DNA of 14,670 bases from CAZPLZ01 sp964587525 (lineage in GTDB: Bacteria; Oederibacteriota; CAKKQC01), in the NCBI GenBank assembly GCA_964587525.1, contig CAZPLZ010000080.1, forward strand, positions 1 to 14,670. The letters run 5' to 3'. A program made the position numbers and the translations under genes. The first letter of the stretch is position 1. Every line of letters starts with the position of its first letter. Below, one piece after another: positions 7,121 to 14,536 of the stretch. The notes beneath the pieces were generated by a model. That model was not told where the DNA came from and made no database searches. It saw only the letters and a program-made list of their open reading frames with translations.

Positions 7121-10100
7121 TTAGAGTGATTCCAGGTACGCCAGCAGCGAGGCAAACTCTTTCACGGTCAGGTTCTTGACGAGACCGGGGGGCATCATGG
7201 AGGCCTCGCGGGTTCCGCGCTCCTCGATGTCCTTGGTTTCCATCACGATCCAGACCCCGTCGATGGTGCGGATCTCCACCTCGTCCGCCGCTTCCCACAC
7301 GACAAACCCTTCGTGCTCATCGCCGCCTTTGACCTGGAACCAGTGCGTTTCGAAGCCTTGGGCGAGCTTGACGTTGGGTTTGATGATGGACTCGATGAGC
7401 TGCGCGCGGCTGTACCGGGAGATGTCGCCCAGATGGGGTCCCCGGGGTGTTTGGTTCTTGGACACGGTGTGACAGACGTAACAGGACTGGGTCTTGAAGA
7501 GCTTCCGGCCCAGCTTGACGTCGCCAGCCGCCTGGGACGCCTGAGCCACCAAGTCATCGTACGGTAGGTCTTTCAGTGCCTGGCCTTCAGCCGGGGCGGA
7601 GGACGCGAGCGTTTTTGCCACGGCTTCTGCGTCCTTGTCTTCCTGTTCGGTTGGCGTTTCTTTTTTCTTCGGTAACCAGTGAGACAGCGGCCCCTCGTTG
7701 AACCGATGGCGCTTCAATTGCTTGATGGCGTCCCGGCGCAGCGGGGGGCTTGCGTCTTGGATGGACTGGTTGACGGCGTTGGCAATGCGCTCGCTTTCCT
7801 CCCAGGTCTCGGGGTCATAGTACGGTCCGCGGGTGTCGGGACGGGTTCCCCACCAGTTGAATTTTCCCGACCACGCGGCTTCGCGATGGTACAGCCGGAG
7901 GAGTGCCGTGAGCAGGTCACCGCGTCGTTCGTCGCTGTCCGCCCGGTGGAGGGCGTCAATCAGGCCCGATACAACCGCAGGCAGATGCATTTGCCTGAGC
8001 GCGCGCAGGGCACCGGCGACCAGCTCCGGCGAGGCGCCGTTGAGCACCTTGAGGCAGGCGTCGGCCACGCCAAGCCGCACCACCGCACGGTAGGCGGTGT
8101 GCGCGAGCACCGGGTCCGCGGAGGCCGCGAGCGGCAGCATGGCGCCGGCGGCCTCCTTCGCGCCAAGGCGCTCCAGACCGATCAGCGCCTGCAACTTGAC
8201 CCGTGGATTGTTGTCTTGAAGCGCGCTGATGAACAGCTTGACGGGGACGCCGTCAGTCTCGTCCCGGCGATCGGCCAGCGCCCGGAGCGCGAACTCCCTG
8301 ACGGTCTCGTCTTCGGCGAGCCGGACCAGAAAAGCGTGTGAGTTGACTCCCCGAAGCTGCTTCAACGTGAAGATGGCGGCGACCCGTTGCGCAAGCGGGC
8401 CCGTGCGCTCGGCCAGACGCCGGAGCTCGCTGGTGAAGGTCCTGCTGGGGCCACGTCGCAGGATTTCCTGCTGGGCATTAATTCTACAAACTTGGCTGGG
8501 CGAGGCCAGATGGCGGACAAGCTGTTCGCGGTTTGCGCCCTTAAGATCGGGAAACACGGCGGGCTCCAGGCCGGGATAGGTCACCCGCGCCACGTATCCG
8601 ACCGGTTGGCGCTGGAACCGAAACACGCCGTTCTTCCAACTGCACAGATAGAGTTTGGAGTTGCCGTCCACATCCATGTCCATGGGCTGGTGGAACTTCA
8701 GGAATTGTTCCTGCTCCACCGTATAGCCGGCGCCCTTCGCCTTGAGCGGATGGCGAAAGACACCGCGTCCCCAGTCGCAGGTGTATAACGCATTGCCGAA
8801 CCCCTCGGGGAACCCCGGCTCATCCAGCCACAGGGCCCCGGTCCCCGAACCGCCGCCGTAATCGGCGAGCGGTGGAAGGAGCTCGTCCACGAAGTTCTTG
8901 AACAGGGAGGGATAACCGTAATGGGCGCCCGCGACGATCTGGCTCAGCCGGATGTCCCATCCGCCGCCGTCGTTGGTGTTGTCCCGGGTGAATGCATTCA
9001 GGAAGGGGTCGATGGCGACGTCATAAATGTTTCGCAAGCCCTTCACATACGGTTCGAGCTGCGAGCCGTCCGGCCGCACCCGGACGATGCCCCCGCCGCG
9101 CATGCCGAACGAAGCCCCGTCCTTGCCGACCGCTTTCTTGAACCCGTAATCGCCCACGGCGATGTAGATCCACCCGTCGATGCCCAGCCGGATGCCGTTG
9201 GTGGCGTGGTCCGAACCGCGTACGTCGAGGGAAAATCCGATGCCTTCGACGAGGGTTTCGCGCTCATCGGCGACGCCGTCGCCGTCGGTATCGCGGAACA
9301 CGCTGAGGTCGGGCGGGTGCAGGACCCAGAGGGCGTCGCCCATCGCGATGAGCCCCCGCGGGCTGTCGAGTTGATCAACGAAAATGTCGAATCGATCTGC
9401 GTCCCCGTCGCCATCAAGATCCACGCATCGGAAGATCCGTCCGCGACCGGCGTCCTGATCCAGCGCGCCGTTGCCATCCTCGGCGATGTAGACTTCGCCG
9501 GAGCCCGCGGCCGAGACACAGGTCGGATAGCCCACGTCCGGCGGCGCGGCGAACACGACGGCGGCGAATCCCTCGGGGTGCTCGAACCAGTTCATGACTT
9601 GCTCCGTGTCGTATTCCCCGGGCGTGCGCTTCGCGGAGCCCGGTTGCTCAACGCGCTTGTGTCCGTAAATTTCAATTTCGCCGAGAGACGCCCGGTGGCC
9701 GCCCTCAATGGCGGTGATGGTGATGCGGACGTAGCGGATTTCGCTGGCGGTGAAGTCGTATCTGAATTGCGGGGGTACGGCTCCTTCACCCCCACTGCGG
9801 TTCACGAGCATGACCCAGTCGTTACGGTCGCGCGATCCCTCCACGCGATATGTATAGGTTTTATCGCTGCGCGGCCAGAACAGGCGACAGCCGGTGAGGT
9901 CCATCGGGGACTTGAGATCGACTTCCCACCATTGGGGAAGATCCTCGCTGTCGGCCAACCACACTCTGCCGATCCGGCTGTCCACGGCGACCTTGGGACC
10001 GTTCCAACCACCTCCAGAGGACGCCCGCGCGGGTTTCTTTAGGGCATAATTATAACGAACCGTCGGCGTTTTCAGCGCGACTTCGGCTCCGGGGTCGACG

Positions 10101-10870
10101 GCCCACAGGAGTCCCCGGGTGAGGAAATCGAGATACACGGGATCCTCGACCGTTTCGACGTGGCGGCCGATGCTGGTGGCGAACACCCGGCCCTTCCCGT
10201 ACCGGTTGGTCCAGATGCACACCTCGTCCTGTCCGGTATCCCGGGAACGGGCGACGGCGAGCGGCTGAACACCACGGAGAAGGTTTCCGACCGGCATCAA
10301 TCTGCCTCTGGGCGTCCGCCAGTACGGCTCGAGCTGGCGCGTGAGGGGATGACCGGCCACCCGAGGCCGGACCAGGAACGGATAGTCATGTTCCGGGGAT
10401 TCTAGAGTGACCCCGATGAACTTGAACCACTCCTCGCGGCGGTCCATGGCGCCGAGCGTGGCATCGTGCAGCACCACGGCGGGCAGGCCCTCCCGGTGGA
10501 CTTTGAGCACCCGGCGAATCCACGCTGGGGTCGATAACTTCGTCAGGTCCTGGTGATGGACGATCACGTCAACGTTGTTCTCCCAGCCGGAATCTTCGCG
10601 GAACAGATGGTCGGCCGGGGAAGACGTAGCGTCCACCTGCACGATGGTCCAGACAATCTCGACGCGTGCGCTGATGCCCTCGGTCAGGATGATCTGTCGC
10701 GAGCGGTCATCGTGGCCGCCGCCGGTGATCAAGAGCGCGCGCACGGGAGCAGGGGATTGCGCGGCCGCCCCGGTCGCTAGCGTGAGCGCCAGCGTCATGA
10801 GGAACAGCGTCAGCACGCCCGCGGGCATCGGCCAAGCCGCGCGGTACTTATGTTCTAAGCATCGAAACAC
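7121..10870 (-). CDS. PVC-type multidomain membrane-bound dehydrogenase: ThuA-like, discoidin, dehydrogenase, HEAT, cytochrome c
   Basis: A 1249-residue exported redox protein. Domains in order: signal peptide (ending near AAAQS); a ThuA-like 'trehalose utilisation' domain, about 42-265 (ALLITGGGHDD ... VVLHDATLGAM ... NRYGKGRVFATSIG); an F5/8 type C (discoidin) carbohydrate-binding domain, about 272-403; a beta-propeller dehydrogenase domain related to soluble glucose/sorbosone dehydrogenases (the Pirellula/Verrucomicrobium 'membrane-bound dehydrogenase' family), about 426-765, with two calcium-type loops (DLDGDGDADR, DTDGDGVADE); HEAT-like helical repeats, about 785-1060; and a C-terminal heme c domain with C1130-YV-C1133-H1134 and a likely Met ligand in ASMMPPGL near 1227. 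Inferred role: extracytoplasmic oxidation of a sugar or sugar alcohol with electrons passed to its own heme. The frame starts at GTG 10870; ATG 10828 gives a cleaner signal peptide. Neither has a clear ribosome site. It heads an apparent operon with the EEP and EB_dh genes and is divergent from the GH113-like gene. Confidence 0.92.
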   Translation of the reverse strand: MFRCLEHKYRAAWPMPAGVLTLFLMTLALTLATGAAAQSPAPVRALLITGGGHDDRSRQIILTEGISARVEIVWTIVQVDATSSPADHLFREDSGWENNVDVIVHHQDLTKLSTPAWIRRVLKVHREGLPAVVLHDATLGAMDRREEWFKFIGVTLESPEHDYPFLVRPRVAGHPLTRQLEPYWRTPRGRLMPVGNLLRGVQPLAVARSRDTGQDEVCIWTNRYGKGRVFATSIGRHVETVEDPVYLDFLTRGLLWAVDPGAEVALKTPTVRYNYALKKPARASSGGGWNGPKVAVDSRIGRVWLADSEDLPQWWEVDLKSPMDLTGCRLFWPRSDKTYTYRVEGSRDRNDWVMLVNRSGGEGAVPPQFRYDFTASEIRYVRITITAIEGGHRASLGEIEIYGHKRVEQPGSAKRTPGEYDTEQVMNWFEHPEGFAAVVFAAPPDVGYPTCVSAAGSGEVYIAEDGNGALDQDAGRGRIFRCVDLDGDGDADRFDIFVDQLDSPRGLIAMGDALWVLHPPDLSVFRDTDGDGVADERETLVEGIGFSLDVRGSDHATNGIRLGIDGWIYIAVGDYGFKKAVGKDGASFGMRGGGIVRVRPDGSQLEPYVKGLRNIYDVAIDPFLNAFTRDNTNDGGGWDIRLSQIVAGAHYGYPSLFKNFVDELLPPLADYGGGSGTGALWLDEPGFPEGFGNALYTCDWGRGVFRHPLKAKGAGYTVEQEQFLKFHQPMDMDVDGNSKLYLCSWKNGVFRFQRQPVGYVARVTYPGLEPAVFPDLKGANREQLVRHLASPSQVCRINAQQEILRRGPSRTFTSELRRLAERTGPLAQRVAAIFTLKQLRGVNSHAFLVRLAEDETVREFALRALADRRDETDGVPVKLFISALQDNNPRVKLQALIGLERLGAKEAAGAMLPLAASADPVLAHTAYRAVVRLGVADACLKVLNGASPELVAGALRALRQMHLPAVVSGLIDALHRADSDERRGDLLTALLRLYHREAAWSGKFNWWGTRPDTRGPYYDPETWEESERIANAVNQSIQDASPPLRRDAIKQLKRHRFNEGPLSHWLPKKKETPTEQEDKDAEAVAKTLASSAPAEGQALKDLPYDDLVAQASQAAGDVKLGRKLFKTQSCYVCHTVSKNQTPRGPHLGDISRYSRAQLIESIIKPNVKLAQGFETHWFQVKGGDEHEGFVVWEAADEVEIRTIDGVWIVMETKDIEERGTREASMMPPGLVKNLTVKEFASLLAYLESL

Positions 10871-10919
10871 CGTATTACTATCGCACGCTGTGATGTCATG
10901 ATCGCGGCGGAATCACCCC
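10871..10919. promoter_or_regulatory. Divergent intergenic region between dehydrogenase and GH113-like genes
   Basis: This gap of about 50 bases separates the starts of two divergent genes and must hold promoter elements for at least one direction, or overlap with them. If the dehydrogenase starts at ATG 10828 and the glycosidase at GTG 10941, the usable region grows to about 110 bases. I see no convincing -35/-10 pair: a partial ATGACA and an AT-rich GATAGTAATACG occur on the minus strand, but with a poor match. The shared region allows joint control of glycan cleavage and oxidation, which is inference. Confidence 0.4.
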
Positions 10920-12005
10920 ATGTGCAATGATGAGGCCACCGTGAAGAGGACGCGGGCATTAACCGGGCTGGCTGGCGCGCTGATGCTCATGCTCCCGTTG
11001 CGAACGTTTGCTCAAGCGCCGGTGCCATGGGACATCAAAGGCATGATGTTCAATGCGTACTGGATCGGCAAGTACACGACGCCGGAGGCCGGCCGCGCCC
11101 TGGACCAGATCGCTGCGTTAGGAGTCAACCACGTCGGGCTGGTCCAGTGGTGGTGGCAGGAAACGAGCAGGTCCTCGACCATTGCGCCGGATAAAGGGAA
11201 GAGCACGCCGGAAGCCGAGCTGCGGGATGTGATCGCCATGGCGCGCAAGCGGGGTCTGAAGGTTTCGCTCACGCTGGGGGTCGGCGTTCATAGGGGAGGG
11301 GAAGAAAACCCGGAAAATCCCATGGCGTGGTTCGCGTCGTTTCGGAAATTCGCGGTCAAACACGCCCGTATCGCGCAGGAGGAGGGTCTTGACATCTTTT
11401 TTTTCGGCGGGGAGCTCGATAAACTCAGCGGGGTCAAGGAGCACCGGAAGCGATTTGCCAAGGTGATTCGTGCTGTCCGGCAAGTGTTCAAAGGCACGTT
11501 GTCGTACAAGGCCAACTGGTACAACTATCCCGAGGTGACGTTTTGGGATCTGGTCGATGTGTGCTCCATCGATGCCTATTTCCGGCTTCATCCAGGAAAG
11601 TCGCCATCCAAGCAGGAACTTCTGGCCGCCTGGCGGAAGTCAAAGGTGCCGGCCGAAAAATGGTGGAACGGCCGCGACTGGGTGGCGGAAGTGACGGCCT
11701 GGCAGAAGACCGTCGGCAAACCGGTTCTTTTCGGAGAGGTTGGGTATCCTTCCCGGGAGTATGGGGCTAGCAAGCCGTGGCTAGGCGGCAAGCCGTACGA
11801 TTCAGGAGTTCAGGTGCGCGGTCTCGAGGCCATGTTCGAGACCTGGCGGGACCCCGGGCCGTGGTTTCGGGGTGGATTCCTCTGGGAGTGGCCGGCCGAT
11901 CCCAATCACGGCGGACCGGGCGATACCAAGTTGTTTATAAACGGCAAGCCCGCGGAGGAAACGGTCAGGAAGTGGTACGGGGGTGCTCCGCAAGTTTCTC
12001 GTTGA
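10920..12005 (+). CDS. Secreted GH113-like glycoside hydrolase (beta-mannanase type)
   Basis: A 361-residue exported TIM-barrel hydrolase. The N-terminal leader (KRTRALTGLAGALMLMLPLRTFAQA) is a clear Sec signal peptide. The mature part follows the GH113 pattern: MFNAYWIGKY; GVNHVGLVQWWWQETSRSS (69-86); a strand ending in LTLGVGVHRG; FFGGELDKLSG with E165 as likely acid/base; LSYKANWYNYPEVTFWDLVD; CSIDAYFRL; VLFGEVGYPSRE with E273 as likely nucleophile; and GGFLWEWPADP as the last strand. The characterised GH113 founder is a beta-1,4-mannanase, so a mannan-type substrate is the first guess, but the family reaches other linkages. Start: ATG 10920, with GGCGGA upstream, or GTG 10941, with GATGAGG upstream and a signal peptide without the acidic NDE. 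It is 92 bases upstream of the sulfatase on the same strand. Confidence 0.85.
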   Translation: MCNDEATVKRTRALTGLAGALMLMLPLRTFAQAPVPWDIKGMMFNAYWIGKYTTPEAGRALDQIAALGVNHVGLVQWWWQETSRSSTIAPDKGKSTPEAELRDVIAMARKRGLKVSLTLGVGVHRGGEENPENPMAWFASFRKFAVKHARIAQEEGLDIFFFGGELDKLSGVKEHRKRFAKVIRAVRQVFKGTLSYKANWYNYPEVTFWDLVDVCSIDAYFRLHPGKSPSKQELLAAWRKSKVPAEKWWNGRDWVAEVTAWQKTVGKPVLFGEVGYPSREYGASKPWLGGKPYDSGVQVRGLEAMFETWRDPGPWFRGGFLWEWPADPNHGGPGDTKLFINGKPAEETVRKWYGGAPQVSR

Positions 12006-12086
12006 AGGGCGACAGGCCACTCAGGGCTGTGCAAAGGGGGCGTCCTTGCAGGAAAATGGTCGTATGCATTTTACAAATTCGGAAAT

Positions 12087-12092
12087 GGAGGT
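12087..12092 (+). promoter_or_regulatory. Ribosome binding site that sets the sulfatase start
   Basis: GGAGGT stands five bases before ATG 12098. It decides the start, because the same frame is open back to 11777 inside the glycosidase gene and would otherwise suggest a protein more than 100 residues too long. Confidence 0.8.
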
Positions 12093-12097
12093 GTGAG

Positions 12098-13603
12098 ATG
12101 AGCGGTGCATGGCCTCGAATCGTGTTGGGGTGCATGTTCGTGTTGGGTCCAGGCTGCTTCGTGGAAGTGACGAATGCGATGACGGCGGCCAAGCGGCCCA
12201 ATATTCTCCTCTTGGTCTCGGACCAGCACGCCTTGGGATATATGGGAGCCTATGGCAACGATTTTGTGAAAACGCCCCACCTGGATTCCCTGGCGGCTAC
12301 CGGGGTCCGGTTCTCCCTTTCCTATTGCACGTCTCCGCTGTGCGCGCCGGCCCGGGCGAGCCTGCACACCGGGCGTATGCCGCACACAACCGGGGTCAAC
12401 AGCAACAAGCAGTTAAAGAAGATGAATTGGAAGTTGCCCAACATGGGCGACGCCTTGCGCGAGGCCGGATATGACACCGCCTGGGTGGGGAAGCTGCACT
12501 TGAGCGGCAAAAAGCCGGGTGGAGTCCCGGCCGAGGCCGGCCCGGACGGCGGGTGGTGGAGTTGGGGGTACTACCCGATGTTCGAAAACGGGATTCCTGG
12601 ATTTGAGAACCTCAACAGGTCCCACGCCATGAAAGCGTACGCCAAGCGGGAGAAAACCTCCGAGTCCTACAACGTCGGTCTCGATGTCGATCCGCCGGTG
12701 GTGGCAACCGCGATTGCCTATCTCAAGCAACCCCGGAAGAACCCGTTCTTTCTCGTGGTCTCGATCATGAATCCGCACGACATCTGCTTCTGGGAGCAGA
12801 TCGTGGACAAGTACGATTGGCCGAGGCCGCCGGAAGATTTGGATCTCTTGCCTCCGCTTCCGCCGAACCATGCCGTGCAAAAGGACGAAGCGGGATGGAT
12901 CAAAGCGCGCCGCGATTCGAAAAAGGGCGCCAAGTACCGGAGTCAGTGGGAGGCGCGGGAGTGGCGCTCCTACCTGTATGCCTACATCAAGTACGTTGAG
13001 GATGCGGACCGGAGCGTCGGCAAGATCCTCACCGCGCTACGGGAAAGCGGTTTGGAGGATGACACGGTGGTGATCTATACCTCTGATCACGGGGAAGGGG
13101 TGGGCGCCCACCATTGGCGGAACAAGGTGGGACCGTATGACGAGGTGACGAAGGTGCCGTTCATCGTGAGCTGGAAGGGCGTCACGCCGGCCGGGAAACT
13201 GGATGACCGTCATCTCGTTTCCGGCGTGGACGTGTTTCCGACGGTCTGCGACTATGCCGGCGCTCCCGTTCCGGAAGGGCTCGACGGGGTGAGCGTGCGG
13301 GAAGTGATCGAGGACTCGTCCAAACCCGGCCGTGACTTCCTGGTCGTCGAATCGCCCGGGTGGGCCAAGGGTCGAAAACAGGACGTGCGCATCTTCCGCA
13401 CCCATCGTTACAAGTACATGCGGACCGATGCGGGGGAAGAAACGCTCTTTGACATGAAGAAGGATCCTTACGAAGTCAGCGATCTGGCGGGGAAGCGAAA
13501 GTACCAGGGCGTCTTACAGGACCACAGAAATTTGCTGGCGGAGTGGGTTGAGCAGAGTCGGGACCATTTCTCGATGATGGTTCTCGGACCCAAGGCCGAA
13601 TAA
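12098..13603 (+). CDS. Type I (Cys-type, formylglycine) sulfatase
   Basis: A 501-residue sulfatase of the alkaline-phosphatase superfamily (S1), of normal length, hydrolysing sulfate esters. An N-terminal hydrophobic segment (IVLGCMFVLGPG) suggests export. The core begins with RPNILLLVSDQHALGYMGAYG, where D42/Q43 is the metal-site pair (DQ rather than DD, common in carbohydrate sulfatases). The signature C82-A-P-A-R86 within SPLCAPARASLHTGR carries the Cys that must be converted to formylglycine. TSDHGEGVGAHH supplies the metal ligands D330 and H331. The C-terminus (RIFRTHRYKYM ... LFDMKKDPYEVSDLAG) is typical of the family. No maturation enzyme (FGE or anSME) is encoded here, so one must lie elsewhere. 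Its position after a secreted GH113-like enzyme suggests desulfation of a sulfated glycan, as inference; a substrate such as choline sulfate or an aryl sulfate is less likely. Confidence 0.93.
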   Translation: MSGAWPRIVLGCMFVLGPGCFVEVTNAMTAAKRPNILLLVSDQHALGYMGAYGNDFVKTPHLDSLAATGVRFSLSYCTSPLCAPARASLHTGRMPHTTGVNSNKQLKKMNWKLPNMGDALREAGYDTAWVGKLHLSGKKPGGVPAEAGPDGGWWSWGYYPMFENGIPGFENLNRSHAMKAYAKREKTSESYNVGLDVDPPVVATAIAYLKQPRKNPFFLVVSIMNPHDICFWEQIVDKYDWPRPPEDLDLLPPLPPNHAVQKDEAGWIKARRDSKKGAKYRSQWEAREWRSYLYAYIKYVEDADRSVGKILTALRESGLEDDTVVIYTSDHGEGVGAHHWRNKVGPYDEVTKVPFIVSWKGVTPAGKLDDRHLVSGVDVFPTVCDYAGAPVPEGLDGVSVREVIEDSSKPGRDFLVVESPGWAKGRKQDVRIFRTHRYKYMRTDAGEETLFDMKKDPYEVSDLAGKRKYQGVLQDHRNLLAEWVEQSRDHFSMMVLGPKAE

Positions 13604-13637
13604 CGACTTCAGAATGTGAACAGGGACATCCATGAGG

Positions 13638-14228
13638 TTAAGGGATGTGCGCTATTCCATGGGCGTCAACAGGACCTTCATCGAAAATGCCAATGGGACC
13701 CGGGCCGAAAACCACGACGGTCTCGCCAGGCTTCACGGCGTTGTTGATGGCCACGGCTTGATAAGCCACGCAAAAGGGCTCGGCCATACTGGCCTCCTGC
13801 ATGGAGACGTCCTGCGGGATCCTGTGGAGAATTCCGGCGGGCGCCACGGCGTATTTCGCGAAGACCCCGTGTATGCCGTAGCTGTAGGTGCGCGCCTCCG
13901 GGCACACGTAGTGCTGATTGGTCTGGCACAATCTGCATTTGCCGCAGTAGCGCACGCAGCTTTCCGGCGCCACCCGATCACCCACGGCCCAGCCCGTCAC
14001 CCGGTTTCCGATGGCCTCAATCGTACCGGAATACTCGTGACCCTGGATCAATGGCTCCGCCAGGCCCCCGTCCTCGGCCCGGTACGTGTGAGCGTCGGTG
14101 CCGCATATGCCCGCGTGCGCCACCTTCACCAGGACCTCATCGGGCGCGATCTCGGGGACTGGCATGTCCCTGATCTCAAAGGCCTCAGCCTTCTTGTCAT
14201 ACCGAACAAGAGCTTTCATCGTATCCAT
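13638..14228 (-). pseudogene. Zinc-dependent alcohol dehydrogenase (MDR family), 3'-truncated
   Basis: The N-terminal half of a medium-chain dehydrogenase of the threonine/sorbitol dehydrogenase type. From ATG 14228, preceded by AAGGAAG, 196 residues are open, whereas family members have about 340-350. Present: catalytic zinc site GICGTD (C42) and GHE (H64, E65), structural zinc cysteines C95, C98, C101 and C109, and AEP (E150). The NAD(P)-binding motif starts (VVVFGPGPIG, 171-180) and the family match ends there. A short unrelated tail (IFDEGPVDAHGIAHIP) leads to a stop. The rest of the Rossmann domain is absent from every frame: only 34 bases remain before the sulfatase end. A 3' deletion or rearrangement is the simplest reading, and no active enzyme is expected. 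The frame is also open upstream to GTG 14279, but the ribosome site and family N-terminus favour 14228. Confidence 0.82.
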
Positions 14229-14352
14229 GGAGCGTTCTTCCTTTGCCGCGCCCGCGGCCCTGATGTCGATTTTCGCCACCCGGCCTCCGGGCTCTCCCTA
14301 TCTGACCACGTTCAGTTAATTGGGTTCACCTTCCAATCGGATGATTCAGCAT

Positions 14353-14379
14353 GTGGGAGGCGGATGTCGCACCTCCCAC
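14353..14379. repeat. Perfect 8-base inverted repeat (hairpin) in the gap between MDR and SDR remnants
   Basis: GTGGGAGG at 14353-14360 is the exact reverse complement of CCTCCCAC at 14372-14379, with an 11-base loop that can add an inner GCG/CGC pairing. No T-run follows on either strand, so it is not a standard terminator. It could be an operator-type site or a scar structure. The rest of 14280-14425 shows nothing else I can name. Confidence 0.4.
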
Positions 14380-14425
14380 CTCGCGCCCCGGCCGTGGCCG
14401 GCGAGCCGGATCTGGCGTTTCTTCT

Positions 14426-14530
14426 TCAGCAGTCCTGACGGATGTGTCACAACCCGAGGCGGTCGACCGGCTGGCCAGGGAGGCCGTGGCAGCCTTCGGC
14501 AGCTTCGACGGCATCCTGAAGGACGCCTGA
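14426..14530 (+). pseudogene. Short-chain dehydrogenase/reductase (SDR) fragment
   Basis: Frame 2 reads AVLTDVSQPEAVDRLAREAV followed by AAFGSFDGILKDA and a stop. This is the SDR segment that covers the cofactor-contact Asp (the 'DVSDP' motif), the following helix and the strand before 'NNAG'. At the NNAG position the sequence has KDA and then a stop. Neither the N-terminal TGxxxGIG motif nor the catalytic YxxxK region is found around it, so only about 35 residues survive. It ends six bases before the alpha/beta hydrolase start, an order consistent with a former SDR-hydrolase operon. The match is short and made by eye, so a chance resemblance cannot be excluded. Confidence 0.55.
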
Positions 14531-14536
14531 ACGCCG

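Noticed and set aside
7679..8341. 220-codon open frame on the plus strand
   Set aside because: Antisense to the HEAT-repeat part of the dehydrogenase; no domain signal.
8921..10042. 373-codon open frame on the plus strand
   Set aside because: It lies wholly antisense to the dehydrogenase gene, whose domains are unmistakable. The frame reads Val/Gly/Asp-rich filler without any family motif, as expected of the reverse strand of GC-rich coding DNA.
11777..12097. N-terminal extension of the sulfatase frame into the glycosidase gene
   Set aside because: The extension overlaps GH113-like coding sequence in another frame, and GGAGGT followed by ATG 12098 gives a proper start with an export-type N-terminus.
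13632..14438. 268-codon open frame on the plus strand
   Set aside because: Mostly antisense to the MDR gene, whose zinc-binding motifs are clear; its own translation shows no recognisable domain.
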